From positions 4,898,001 to 4,962,000 of the forward strand of contig NZ_CP104307.1 in assembly GCF_025252405.1 (NCBI RefSeq): a stretch of DNA of 64,000 bases. The letters run 5' to 3'. The notes under the pieces are model-generated. The model was not told the DNA's origin. It made no database searches and worked only from the letters and a program-made list of their open reading frames with translations. Of the stretch, positions 1-8,082 are shown piece after piece (the stretch's first letter is position 1; each line of letters opens with the position of its first letter). The position numbers and the translations under genes were made by a program. The stretch comes from Flavobacterium sp. TR2. GTDB lineage: Bacteria; Bacteroidota; Bacteroidia; Flavobacteriales; Flavobacteriaceae.

Positions 1-512
1 TCATTTGCTTGCGGACTAAAAGTCGGATTCCATAAAGGCAAAAAGAAATAATGCGCTTCTTGCGTAGAAACGCCATTTTGCACCATTCCGAGATTGACAC
101 CGCGAACGATATTTCCTAGAGCAATCCCGAAAAAGAGAGCTAAGAGCAAACTTGCAATTCCGAAAGCTTTATCCCAAATGCTCTCCCACATATGGTTATG
201 AATCTGTCCACGCATTTCGAGTCCAATGGCACGGAAAATCAATAGCCATAAAATCATAATCAGAGGCAGGTAAAAACCGCTGAAAGACGAAGCGTATAAA
301 GTTGGAAAAGCAAAAAACAAAACGCCTCCTGCTGCAATAAGCCAAACTTCATTGGCATCCCAAAACGGTCCAATCGAGTTGACAATTACTTTTTTATCTC
401 TTTCAGTATTGGCAAAAAACAAATGAATAATTCCTGCACCAAAATCATAACCGTCTAAAACCAGATAAACAGCCAGAATTCCCATTAAAACTACGTACCA
501 AAAAAATTCCAT
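1..512 (-). CDS. cydB: Cytochrome bd quinol oxidase subunit II, N-terminal part (cut by window edge)
   Basis: Subunit II of the membrane-bound cytochrome bd oxidase, which oxidises quinol and reduces oxygen with high affinity. About 170 N-terminal residues are visible; the C-terminal half lies outside the window. The protein starts MEFFWYVVLMG and contains DGYDFGAG near residues 20-27 and WDANEVWL near residue 50, both typical of CydB, followed by hydrophobic membrane segments. The ATG lies 2 nt after the cydA stop codon, so the two genes form one operon transcribed right to left from the promoter before cydA. Identification is firm; the only uncertainty is the missing end. Confidence 0.95.
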   Translation of the reverse strand, partial: MEFFWYVVLMGILAVYLVLDGYDFGAGIIHLFFANTERDKKVIVNSIGPFWDANEVWLIAAGGVLFFAFPTLYASSFSGFYLPLIMILWLLIFRAIGLEMRGQIHNHMWESIWDKAFGIASLLLALFFGIALGNIVRGVNLGMVQNGVSTQEAHYFFLPLWNPTFSPQAN

Positions 513-514
513 AT

Positions 515-1861
515 TTATATTTTTTCTGTTGAAAGTTCCACATGACGCGGACCTATATTGATAATTTTTCCAATCAAAAGCAAAAACAGCATTCCCAGCA
601 AAAGGTACAAGCCAATAAAACCAAGGAGTGTAAACAAAGTATTTCCCGAAGAAACCGTCGGCGAAGCTCCCGATGCTGTTCGCATTAAATTATAAACCAG
701 CCAAGGCTGTCTTCCTAATTCGGCCGTATACCACCCTGTAGTATTAGCAATATATGGAAATGGCATCATGAACATGAGCGACCATAAAAGCCATTTGGTT
801 TCAAACAATTTTCCTCGAATCAATTGAAAGAGAGAAAGCACCATTAAACCGATAAAAACGGTTCCCAATCCAACCATGATATGATAAGCATAATACAATC
901 CCGAGATATTGGTTGGATGCAAATCTTCTTCAAACTGGTCTAAACCTTGAATTTCCTGATTCCAATTTCCATACGTCAGGAAACTCAAAATATTTGGAAC
1001 GGCTATTTTATTATCCAGTTTTTTGTCTTTAACGTCGGGCTGCCCGATTAAAACAATTTCAGAACCTTTTTTCTCGGTATGAAAAATTCCTTCCATCGCA
1101 GCAAAAGTTACGGGTTGATATTTAACCACATTTTTTGCCAATAAATCTCCCGTAGGAACTGCTACAATAATGCTGGAAATCAATCCGAAGATTACTCCTG
1201 TTTTCAAGAACAATTTCCCGAAAGAAATATTTTTATTGCTTAAAATATAGAAAGCGCCAATTCCAGCTACAACAAAAGAACTGGTTACCAAAGAAGCGGC
1301 CTGATTATGCAAAAACGAAGGCCAAAGCCAAGGATTTAAGAATAAAGCTTGAAAATTGTTCAATACAAATTTTCCGTTTTCAAGAATTTCGTAGCCAACA
1401 GGATTCTGCATCCAAGAATGCGTGGCGATGATTAAAAATCCGCTGGCCCATGAACCAATGCAAATTAGCAATCCGGTTACAAAATGCCATTTATGTCCGA
1501 GGAGTTTTTCTCCAAATAAAAATAATCCGAGGAAAGAAGATTCGAGAAAGAAAGAAAACATTCCTTCCATTGCGAGCGTTTGCCCAATAATTCCTCCCGT
1601 TAATTCGGAGAACTTAGCCCAATTGGTTCCAAATTGAAACTCCATCGGTATTCCAGTTACAACTCCCATTGCAAAATTGAGGGCGAAGATTTTCATCCAG
1701 AAATGGGTGGCGTGATTGTATTGTTCTTCTTTAGTTTTGAGATATTTCCACTTGAAGTACACAATGATGAGCGAAAGACCCATTGTAAGTTGTGGAAAGA
1801 GATAATGAAAAGTAATGGTGAAGGCAAATTGCATTCGGTCATAAAAGAGCATTTCTTCCAT
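515..1861 (-). CDS. cydA: Cytochrome bd quinol oxidase subunit I
   Basis: Haem-carrying subunit of cytochrome bd oxidase, 448 aa, with about nine membrane segments. The signature GRQPW occurs in TGWYTAELGRQPW, and the glutamate-rich haem pocket is seen in AMEGMFSFFLESS. The ATG at 1861 gives MEEMLFYDRMQF and places a histidine at residue 19, the position of a known haem ligand in the Escherichia coli protein. An upstream TTG at 1889-1891 is in frame but lies inside the -7 promoter box, so it cannot start translation from that transcript. The gene is followed by cydB after 2 nt. At 448 aa it is shorter than the E. coli protein, suggesting a short Q-loop. Confidence 0.96.
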   Translation of the reverse strand: MEEMLFYDRMQFAFTITFHYLFPQLTMGLSLIIVYFKWKYLKTKEEQYNHATHFWMKIFALNFAMGVVTGIPMEFQFGTNWAKFSELTGGIIGQTLAMEGMFSFFLESSFLGLFLFGEKLLGHKWHFVTGLLICIGSWASGFLIIATHSWMQNPVGYEILENGKFVLNNFQALFLNPWLWPSFLHNQAASLVTSSFVVAGIGAFYILSNKNISFGKLFLKTGVIFGLISSIIVAVPTGDLLAKNVVKYQPVTFAAMEGIFHTEKKGSEIVLIGQPDVKDKKLDNKIAVPNILSFLTYGNWNQEIQGLDQFEEDLHPTNISGLYYAYHIMVGLGTVFIGLMVLSLFQLIRGKLFETKWLLWSLMFMMPFPYIANTTGWYTAELGRQPWLVYNLMRTASGASPTVSSGNTLFTLLGFIGLYLLLGMLFLLLIGKIINIGPRHVELSTEKI

Positions 1862-1888
1862 AAGTGGTATTTGTTTTATGAAGTTCCA

Positions 1889-1896
1889 CAAATTTA
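1889..1896 (-). promoter_or_regulatory. -7 box of the cydAB promoter
   Basis: The minus strand reads TAAATTTG, matching the Bacteroidota consensus TAnnTTTG. It lies 27 nt before the cydA ATG at 1861. It also overlaps an in-frame TTG that might otherwise be taken as the start codon. No convincing -33 TTG element was found. Confidence 0.65.
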
Positions 1897-1950
1897 ACCA
1901 TTAGAACCCGAATTGCCTCTTAAAACAACAGTTTCTTTTTAAAATTTTAA

Positions 1951-2020
1951 ACCATATAAGTCACATAAGTAAATATAATTTTTGCGTAAAACTAAAATGA
2001 ACTTATATAACTTATATGGT
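1951..2020. repeat. Intergenic palindrome, accatataag family, copy 1
   Basis: The left arm ACCATATAAGTCACATAAGT (1951-1970) and the right arm ACTTATATAACTTATATGGT (2001-2020) are complementary at 18 of 20 positions around a 30 nt loop. Related copies are at 4259-4345 and 55084-55137. It lies between cydA and the HD-domain gene. Confidence 0.85.
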
Positions 2021-2025
2021 TCAAT

Positions 2026-2616
2026 CTATTTCTCCAAAATACCTTTTTCTACACTTTCGTTAATCAAACCTTCAGCGTAATTCCAAATTGAGCTTGACCC
2101 TTCTTTAATAACGCTTTTCTTTTCATAAACTTTATCGTATTTCACTCCAAACTCTTTCCAAGTTCCGCCATTGTTAGATGTATTTTGCAATAAAGGTTCA
2201 AGCCTGTCCATCGATTTTGCAAATTTGGCTTCGTTGGTTTCGCCTGCTTCAAATTCTTCCCAAATAGCAATTAACTCTTCGGCTTGTTTTTTAGGCAGCA
2301 GTCCAAAAATTCGATTTGCGGCCAAACGTTCTTCCTCTGTATTCGAATGATTTTTTACCGTATCATAAATAAACACATCTCCCGCATCAATTTCTACGAT
2401 ATCGTGTATCAAAACCATTTTCACTACTTTCAGAACATCAATCGGTTCATTTGAATGTTCTGCTAAAACTATTGCCATCAAAGCAAGGTGCCAGCTGTGT
2501 TCTGCATCATTTTCGCATCTATCGCTATTGAATAGTTTGGTCTTGCGCTGAATGTATTTTACTTTATCAATTTCTTTTATAAAAGCAATCTGATCCAATA
2601 AGTCTTGTGTGTTCAT
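2026..2616 (-). CDS. HD-domain hydrolase, YfbR/HDDC2-like (probable 5'-nucleotidase)
   Basis: Small soluble metal-dependent phosphohydrolase of the HD superfamily, 196 aa. Metal ligands are visible as H40 in DAEHSWHLA, H71-D72 in LIHDIVEIDAGD and a later aspartate in KSMDRLEPLL. The N-terminal region FIKEIDKVKYIQRKT resembles the start of YfbR/HDDC2 proteins, which dephosphorylate deoxynucleoside monophosphates. Two upstream in-frame starts (TTG 2655, ATG 2649) lie in or right after the -7 box, so the ATG at 2616 is chosen. The gene stands alone and ends next to a palindromic repeat. The substrate is inferred from the family only. Confidence 0.8.
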   Translation of the reverse strand: MNTQDLLDQIAFIKEIDKVKYIQRKTKLFNSDRCENDAEHSWHLALMAIVLAEHSNEPIDVLKVVKMVLIHDIVEIDAGDVFIYDTVKNHSNTEEERLAANRIFGLLPKKQAEELIAIWEEFEAGETNEAKFAKSMDRLEPLLQNTSNNGGTWKEFGVKYDKVYEKKSVIKEGSSSIWNYAEGLINESVEKGILEK

Positions 2617-2652
2617 TTTTCTTTTTTGTTTTGAAATGACATTCGTCATATG

Positions 2653-2660
2653 CAAAATTA
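2653..2660 (-). promoter_or_regulatory. -7 box before the HD hydrolase gene
   Basis: The minus strand reads TAATTTTG, matching TAnnTTTG, 36 nt before the ATG at 2616. It overlaps the in-frame TTG at 2653-2655 and so helps to reject that start. Confidence 0.6.
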
Positions 2661-2786
2661 AAGCTTAAAGCGTAATTGCCCTCCCTAAAATTAATTTATC
2701 TCGCACTGTATGACAAAATCCATATTATTTTACACAAAAACCTAATTTCTGTAACATTAGTCACCTATTTTTCTAAAAAACAAGAC

Positions 2787-2794
2787 TACCTTTG
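2787..2794 (+). promoter_or_regulatory. -7 box before the MBL/rhodanese gene
   Basis: TACCTTTG matches the TAnnTTTG consensus and ends 26 nt before the ATG at 2821. It probably drives the sulfur module through 5512 and perhaps the acetyltransferase gene. Confidence 0.65.
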
Positions 2795-2820
2795 TCTTCC
2801 ATTATTTTTATTACTGAATC

Positions 2821-4239
2821 ATGAAAATAGAACAAATTTACACCGGATGTCTCGCTCAAGGTGCATATTATATCACTTCAAATGGCGAAGCGGCCATTAT
2901 TGATCCGCTTAGAGAAATTCAGCCTTATCTGGATCGTTTAGAGCGTGACGGAGTGAAGCTGAAATATATTTTTGAAACGCATTTTCACGCCGACTTCGTT
3001 TCTGGACACGTCGATTTGAGCAAAGAAACTGGAGCTCCAATCGTTTATGGACCAAATGCTGCCTGCGAATTTGACTGCATTTCTGCAAAAGACGGACAGG
3101 AATTCAAAATCGGAAAAGTGACTATTAAAGTTTTGCACACTCCTGGCCATACTATGGAGAGCACTACTTTTTTATTAATCGATGAAAACGGAAAAGATCA
3201 CGCCATTTTTTCTGGAGACACTTTATTTATTGGAGATGTCGGACGTCCTGATTTAGCTCAAAAAGCAGCCGGAATGACACAGGACCAATTGGCTGGAATT
3301 TTATTTCATTCTCTAAGAGATAAAATCATGACTCTTGCGGATGATGTAATCGTATATCCTGCGCACGGTGCCGGAAGCGCCTGCGGAAAAAACATGAGTA
3401 AAGAAACTGTTTCAACTATCGGAAACCAAAAAGCGACCAATTATGCTTTGCGTGCTAATATGACTGAAGAAGAATTCATAAAAGAAGTTACCGATGGCCT
3501 ATTGCCTCCTCCTGCTTATTTCAGCATGAACGTTGCAATGAACAAAGGTGGCTACGAAAGCTTTGAAACTGTACTGCACAACGGAATGAGAGCGATAAAT
3601 GTAAAAGAATTTGAAGCTGTAGCCGAAGAAACTGGAGCTTTGATTCTAGATACAAGAAGCGCGGCCGATTTCAGCAAAGGATTTATTCCGCAATCTATTA
3701 ATATAGGAATCAACGGTGATTTTGCTCCGTGGGTTGGAACTCTAATTGCCGATGTAAAACAGCCAATTATATTGGTTACCCCAGCTGGTATGGAAGAAGA
3801 AACTGTGACTCGTTTGAGCCGCGTTGGTTTTGATACTATTATCGGACATTTGGAGGGCGGTTTTGAAGCTTGGCAAAATGCTGGTTTCGAAATTGATACT
3901 GTAAATAGAATCACTGCAGAACAATTTGCAAATGAATTTAAATCTGGAGAAGATAAAGTTGTAGATATTCGTAAGGAAACAGAATACGCTGCAGAACATA
4001 TTGATGATGCCTACAGCAAACCGCTGGCTTATATTAATGACTGGGTAAAAGACATTGACCCAAATGAACATTTTTATCTGCATTGTGCCGGCGGATACAG
4101 AAGTATGATTGCCGCTTCTATCCTTCAAGCAAGAGGTTTTAGAAATTTCTCTGAAGTAGAAGGAGGTTTTGGAGCGATTTCAAAAACTAATGTTCCAAAA
4201 TCAGATTTTGTTTGTCAAAGCAAGGTGTTGAAAGCATAA
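2821..4239 (+). CDS. Metallo-beta-lactamase fold hydrolase with two rhodanese domains (persulfide dioxygenase-like)
   Basis: Cytoplasmic protein of 472 aa that probably processes persulfide sulfur. The N-terminal metallo-beta-lactamase domain (about 1-240) shows H54, H56, D58 and H63 in THFHADFVSGH, H110 in HTPGHTMES, D133 in SGDTLF and H182 in YPAHGAGS, the metal ligand set of ETHE1-like dioxygenases. Two rhodanese domains follow. The second (about 365-465) has the active-site loop HCAGGYRS with C422. The first (about 265-355) has TPAGMEEE at that place, with no cysteine, so it is probably inactive. It is followed by two YeeE/YedE genes, which supports a role in sulfur handling. The exact substrate is not shown by sequence. 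Confidence 0.88.
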   Translation: MKIEQIYTGCLAQGAYYITSNGEAAIIDPLREIQPYLDRLERDGVKLKYIFETHFHADFVSGHVDLSKETGAPIVYGPNAACEFDCISAKDGQEFKIGKVTIKVLHTPGHTMESTTFLLIDENGKDHAIFSGDTLFIGDVGRPDLAQKAAGMTQDQLAGILFHSLRDKIMTLADDVIVYPAHGAGSACGKNMSKETVSTIGNQKATNYALRANMTEEEFIKEVTDGLLPPPAYFSMNVAMNKGGYESFETVLHNGMRAINVKEFEAVAEETGALILDTRSAADFSKGFIPQSINIGINGDFAPWVGTLIADVKQPIILVTPAGMEEETVTRLSRVGFDTIIGHLEGGFEAWQNAGFEIDTVNRITAEQFANEFKSGEDKVVDIRKETEYAAEHIDDAYSKPLAYINDWVKDIDPNEHFYLHCAGGYRSMIAASILQARGFRNFSEVEGGFGAISKTNVPKSDFVCQSKVLKA

Positions 4240-4258
4240 CAATTGAATATAAATTTTG

Positions 4259-4345
4259 ACCATATAAGCAATATAAGTTCATTTTAGTTTGAGTGCGATC
4301 TCAAAATACGCTCCAATTTATAATTTCTTATATCACTTATATGGT
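4259..4345. repeat. Intergenic palindrome, accatataag family, copy 2
   Basis: The arms ACCATATAAGCAATATAAGT (4259-4278) and TCTTATATCACTTATATGGT (4326-4345) are nearly complementary around a 47 nt loop. The copy lies inside the sulfur operon, directly before a second repeat of another family. Confidence 0.85.
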
Positions 4346-4372
4346 AAAAAAAATAAAAAAGTCTAATTTTTT

Positions 4373-4449
4373 AAGGAACAGAGCAACAAAGGTGCAAAGC
4401 GACAAAGTTTTTCCCTTTGAACCTCTGCCCCTTTGAACCTTTGAACCTA
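4373..4449. repeat. Intergenic palindrome, tttgaacct family, copy 1
   Basis: The left arm contains ACAAAGGTGCAAAGCGACAAAG (in part) and the right arm contains CTTTGAACCTCTGCCCC followed by CTTTGAACCTTTGAACC. It folds back around a loop of about 10 nt and ends 7 nt before the ATG at 4456. Other copies are at 35812-35908, 43228-43731 (split by a gene) and 54113-54207. Confidence 0.8.
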
Positions 4450-4455
4450 AAAAAA

Positions 4456-5025
4456 ATGAGTATACTCGAAATCATAAAAGAACCTTGGCCTTGGTACGTT
4501 GCAGGCCCATTAATTGGATTAACAGTTCCAATTTTATTGATTATCGGAAATAAATCTTTCGGGATTAGTTCTTCTCTTCGCCATATTTGTGCAGCTTGCA
4601 TTCCTGCAAATATTTCGTTTTTCAAATACGATTGGAAAAAAGAAAGCTGGAACTTATTCTTTGTCTTAGGAATATTTTTAGGCGGTTTTATCGCTGCTCA
4701 TTTTTTATCGAATCCAAATCCTGTCGAAATTGCTCCCAAATTATCAGAGAAATTAGCTACTTATGGAATTACAGATCATACGGGGTTAGTTCCTGCGCAA
4801 TTATTTTCTTGGGAAAGTTTATTAACGCTTCGCGGATTTATCATGATTGTCGTGGGCGGATTCTTGGTAGGCTTTGGAACTCGTTACGCTGGTGGCTGCA
4901 CGAGCGGGCACGCGATCATGGGATTATCAAACTTACAATGGCCATCATTGGTAGCAACGATCTGTTTTATGATTGGAGGCTTTGTAATGGCTCTTTTGAT
5001 TTTACCTTATATTCTTTCACTTTAA
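4456..5025 (+). CDS. YeeE/YedE family membrane protein, first half-transporter
   Basis: Integral membrane protein of 189 aa with about five hydrophobic segments, from the YeeE/YedE sulfur-transport family (the PmpA type). Family marks are the conserved glycines and cysteines in [19 protein letters not shown] near residues 145-165 and the N-terminal RHICAACIP. An in-frame upstream start at 4417 would place the N-terminus inside the palindromic repeat, so the ATG at 4456 ([13 protein letters not shown]) is preferred. The next gene, 10 nt downstream, encodes the matching second half. With the persulfide-type hydrolase upstream, the pair probably moves a reduced sulfur compound. Substrate and direction are inference. 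Confidence 0.85.
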   Translation: MSILEIIKEPWPWYVAGPLIGLTVPILLIIGNKSFGISSSLRHICAACIPANISFFKYDWKKESWNLFFVLGIFLGGFIAAHFLSNPNPVEIAPKLSEKLATYGITDHTGLVPAQLFSWESLLTLRGFIMIVVGGFLVGFGTRYAGGCTSGHAIMGLSNLQWPSLVATICFMIGGFVMALLILPYILSL

Positions 5026-5035
5026 AATTTCAAAA

Positions 5036-5512
5036 ATGAGTTTAGAAAATAAAAATATAGACGGCGAAGGAATTAACGCAAGCCAGAAAAAAGAAACCGC
5101 ATTAGGAAACCTAAAATACTTAATCGTTGGAATCTTTTTCGGAATTGTATTTGTAAAAGCAGAAATCATAAGCTGGTTCCGAATTCAGGAAATGTTCAAT
5201 CTAGAATCATTTCATATGTATGGTGTAATTGGATGTGCTGTAGCTGTTGGATTAATATCTGTGCAATTGATTAAAAAATTCAATATCAAAACCCTTCAAG
5301 GAGAAAAAATCGAAATTCAGCCAAAGACTTTCAATAAAGGACAAATCTATGGCGGATTATTATTTGGTTTCGGATGGGCCATTACTGGCGCTTGTCCAGG
5401 TCCGCTTTTTGCTCAAATTGGTACAGGAGCAACAGTAATTGTTGTTACGCTTGTAAGTGCAATTGCAGGAACTTGGGTTTATGGTTTGATTAAAGATAAA
5501 TTGCCTCATTAA
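5036..5512 (+). CDS. YeeE/YedE (DUF6691) family membrane protein, second half-transporter
   Basis: Membrane protein of 158 aa with about four hydrophobic segments. The motif GWAITGACPGPLFAQIGTG near residues 115-135 is the YeeE/YedE cysteine motif, here in the second (PmpB-type) half. It starts 10 nt after the first half-transporter and ends 3 nt before the acetyltransferase start, so all are likely cotranscribed. Together the two halves match one full-length YeeE protein, with one conserved cysteine motif in each. The N-terminal 30 residues are hydrophilic. The function in uptake of a sulfur species is inferred from the family and the upstream hydrolase. Confidence 0.85.
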   Translation: MSLENKNIDGEGINASQKKETALGNLKYLIVGIFFGIVFVKAEIISWFRIQEMFNLESFHMYGVIGCAVAVGLISVQLIKKFNIKTLQGEKIEIQPKTFNKGQIYGGLLFGFGWAITGACPGPLFAQIGTGATVIVVTLVSAIAGTWVYGLIKDKLPH

Positions 5513-5515
5513 AAA

Positions 5516-6034
5516 ATGAATACGACAGAAAAGCTATTCCTAAGAAAAGCAAATCTTTCAGAAATACCTCAAATCTGGGGAATCCTGCAAGATGCAATCG
5601 AACAAAGACGATTAGACGGGAGCTCACAATGGCAAGATGGATATCCGAATGAACTTTCCATTAAAAGCGATATCGAAAATGGCTACGGATATGTTTTTAC
5701 AGAAGGCGAATCGATTTTGGCTTATGCAGCCATTATTTTTGACAAAGAGCCAGCTTACGAAAATATCGAAGGCAAATGGCTAACCGATGGCGATTATACT
5801 GTTGTGCATCGTGTAGCGGTTTCAAAATTGGCAAAAGGAAAAGGGGTTGCAACCAAACTATTTGAAAGCATCGAAAGTTTGGCTATCAAAAATAAAATTT
5901 ACAGTATAAAAGTAGACACAAACTTCGATAATGTTCCGATGTTGAAAATTTTAGACCGATTAAAATATACGTATTGCGGAGAAGTCTATTTTAGAGGTTC
6001 GGCACGAAAAGCATTTGAAAAACGATTGATATAA
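5516..6034 (+). CDS. GNAT family N-acetyltransferase
   Basis: Soluble acetyl-CoA-dependent acyltransferase, 172 aa. The GNAT fold is supported by VVHRVAVSKLAKGKGVATKLF near residues 98-118, which includes the acetyl-CoA pyrophosphate-binding loop (R/Q-x-x-G-x-G/A form, here KGKGVA), and by the beta5/alpha4 region IKVDTNFDNVPMLKILDRLKY. It starts 3 nt after the second YeeE/YedE gene and ends before a strong terminator, so it is the last gene of that transcript. The acceptor cannot be told from sequence. It may be an unrelated passenger in the sulfur operon. Confidence 0.85.
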   Translation: MNTTEKLFLRKANLSEIPQIWGILQDAIEQRRLDGSSQWQDGYPNELSIKSDIENGYGYVFTEGESILAYAAIIFDKEPAYENIEGKWLTDGDYTVVHRVAVSKLAKGKGVATKLFESIESLAIKNKIYSIKVDTNFDNVPMLKILDRLKYTYCGEVYFRGSARKAFEKRLI

Positions 6035-6058
6035 ATATAACAATCCTTTAAAATTGAT

Positions 6059-6096
6059 AACCCGATTGGTTTTAAAACCGGTTGGGTTATTTTTTT
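6059..6096 (+). terminator. Rho-independent terminator after the acetyltransferase gene
   Basis: AACCCGATTGGTTTT (6059-6073) pairs with AAAACCGGTTGGGTT (6074-6088), with one G-T-type irregularity, and is followed by a run of T. It ends the sulfur/acetyltransferase operon. Confidence 0.85.
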
Positions 6097-6180
6097 AAGA
6101 TTCGGCAAACCTGAAACTTGAAACCTGAAACAAAACATAACCCGAAACTCTTTCTTCATCAATTTTTAATTTCATTTCGT

Positions 6181-6188
6181 TAAGTTTG
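6181..6188 (+). promoter_or_regulatory. -7 box before glpD
   Basis: TAAGTTTG matches TAnnTTTG and ends 26 nt before the ATG at 6215. A fragment of a tttcaag-type repeat (about 6109-6146) lies upstream. Confidence 0.6.
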
Positions 6189-6214
6189 CTTTAAACAAAA
6201 AGTCCCATAAATAT

Positions 6215-7792
6215 ATGAACCGCTCCGAGCAATTGATTAAACTGCAGAATACCGAAAAATGGGACGTGATAATAATTGGCGGAGGCGCAAGCGGTCTCGG
6301 GACGGCTGTTGACGCAGCTAGCCGTAGCTACAAAACAGTTTTGCTTGAAGCTGTAGATTTTGCAAAAGGAACTTCTAGCCGAAGCACCAAATTGGTTCAT
6401 GGTGGCGTTCGATATTTAGCCCAGGGAGATGTGCATCTGGTTCGCGAAGCCTTAAAAGAACGAGGATTATTAGCGCAAAATGCAACTCATTTAGTCAAAA
6501 ACCAATCGTTTGTAATTCCGAATTATCATTTGCTAAGCGGTTATTTTTATACGATCGGATTAAAAATTTATGATTTATTATCGGGCTTTTTAAGTTTAGG
6601 AAGTTCTAAATATCTTTCCAAAAAGAAAACCATTGAACTGCTCCCAAACGTTGAGGAAAAAGGTTTGGTAAATGGCGTTATTTATCATGACGGACAATTT
6701 GATGATTCTCGTCTGGCAATTAATCTTGCTCAAACGGCTGTAGAAAACGGAGCTTGTCTTTTAAATTATATAAAGGTTACTAATTTATTGAAAGACGATC
6801 AAAATCAAATTTTTGGCGTTCAGGTACAAGATCAGGAAAGCGGAATCAAATATGATGTAAAAGGTTCTGCGGTAATAAATGCTACAGGAGTTTTTACAAA
6901 CGCCATCATGAAATTAAATGATAAAGTTTATAAAAAATATATTGTTCCAAGTCAGGGAATTCATTTGGTCCTTGACAAATCTTTTCTGCCCGGCGAAAAT
7001 GCTTTAATGATTCCGAAAACAAAAGACGGAAGAGTTTTATTCGCTGTTCCGTGGCATAACCGCGTTGTGGTTGGAACAACCGATACTTTAATTAAAAAAC
7101 AAAGTTTAGAGCCTATCGCATTAGAAAGCGAAATCCAATTTGTTCTGGAAACTGCCCAGCGCTTCTTAGCAAAAAAACCCACAAGAGCCGACGTATTATC
7201 TGTTTTTGCAGGATTGCGTCCGTTGGCCGCACCGAAAGAAGAAGGCAAAAGCACTAAAGAAGTTTCTAGAAGCCATAAAATTATAGTTTCTGAAACTGGC
7301 CTCATTACCATTACTGGAGGAAAATGGACAACCTACAGAAAAATTGCCGAAGATATTATTGATAAAGCCATTAAAACGGGCAAACTACAACCGAAAGAAT
7401 GCAGCACAGAGCATCTTTTTATTCATGGAAATAAACCTACCACTTCTGCTGATAGAGAAAATCACCTTTATATATATGGTTCTGACATTCCGAAAATAAT
7501 TGAATTACAGGAAAACGAACCTGAACTAAAAGAAAAACTGCATCCTAATCACGAATTTACAATCGCAGAAGTCGTTTGGGCTATTCGTTATGAAATGGCT
7601 AGAACAGTAGACGATATTTTAGCCCGAAGGGTTCGTTTACTATTCTTAGATGCCAGAGCTGCGATTGAAGTTTCGGAGAAAACAGCAAGAGTAATTGCGA
7701 AAGAATTAGAACACGATGAAGCATGGATACGCTCAGAAATTGCCAATTTTAGACAAATTGCGAAAGGTTTTCTCTTGTCTGAATTCCAATAA
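6215..7792 (+). CDS. glpD: FAD-dependent glycerol-3-phosphate dehydrogenase/oxidase
   Basis: Oxidises sn-glycerol 3-phosphate to dihydroxyacetone phosphate and passes electrons to quinone at the inner face of the membrane. The 525 aa length is normal for the family. The FAD dinucleotide fold is at residues 18-45 (DVIIIGGGASGLGTA), followed by the family signature GTSSRSTKLVHGGVRYL (about 51-67). Further conserved blocks are VPWHNRVVVGTTDT, FAGLRPLAAP and GLITITGGKWTTYRKIAED. The C-terminal domain (about 400-525) is the usual GlpD helical domain. The gene stands alone with its own -7 box; no glycerol kinase or facilitator is next to it. Confidence 0.95.
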   Translation: MNRSEQLIKLQNTEKWDVIIIGGGASGLGTAVDAASRSYKTVLLEAVDFAKGTSSRSTKLVHGGVRYLAQGDVHLVREALKERGLLAQNATHLVKNQSFVIPNYHLLSGYFYTIGLKIYDLLSGFLSLGSSKYLSKKKTIELLPNVEEKGLVNGVIYHDGQFDDSRLAINLAQTAVENGACLLNYIKVTNLLKDDQNQIFGVQVQDQESGIKYDVKGSAVINATGVFTNAIMKLNDKVYKKYIVPSQGIHLVLDKSFLPGENALMIPKTKDGRVLFAVPWHNRVVVGTTDTLIKKQSLEPIALESEIQFVLETAQRFLAKKPTRADVLSVFAGLRPLAAPKEEGKSTKEVSRSHKIIVSETGLITITGGKWTTYRKIAEDIIDKAIKTGKLQPKECSTEHLFIHGNKPTTSADRENHLYIYGSDIPKIIELQENEPELKEKLHPNHEFTIAEVVWAIRYEMARTVDDILARRVRLLFLDARAAIEVSEKTARVIAKELEHDEAWIRSEIANFRQIAKGFLLSEFQ

Positions 7793-8023
7793 ATTCGATA
7801 ATCCAGCTGATTCTGAGAATCTTCAACCTTAATATTGTCTTACAAAAAATGGTTTGATGAATGTCTTCGAGTAAAATTATTTTCAAGCATTAAGAAATAA
7901 TTAATTAACAATATATCAATACATTAAAGCACAAAATTATTCTAATTTTATGCTCTCAAAAGCCATTATTTTAATGCTACAGAAAATGCTTTTAAACACA
8001 TTAACAAAAAATTAACACAACAC

Positions 8024-8066
8024 TTGTATATACAAATATTAAAAGTCATACATTTGTATATACAAA
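8024..8066 (+). promoter_or_regulatory. Twin operators and promoter of the marR-nitroreductase-yceI operon
   Basis: Two copies of the perfect 12-bp palindrome TTGTATATACAA lie at 8024-8035 and 8054-8065, 30 bp apart, so on about the same face of the helix. The -7 box TACATTTG (8049-8056) overlaps the second copy. A TTG at 8024-8026 in the first copy is 22 nt upstream of it, within the spacing reported for Flavobacterium promoters. Binding of the MarR protein encoded at 8083 would block both elements, which suggests autorepression. The binding protein is inferred from position. Confidence 0.75.
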
Positions 8067-8082
8067 TTATACACTTACGACT

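Noticed and set aside
1422..1897. Plus-strand open frames opposite cydA
   Set aside because: They are in antisense of a firmly identified gene, have no promoter or family features, and reflect the composition of the cydA coding strand.
6109..6146. A full tttcaag palindrome before glpD
   Set aside because: Only one arm (ACTTGAAACCTGAAAC and a related piece) is present; no opposing arm was found within the gap.
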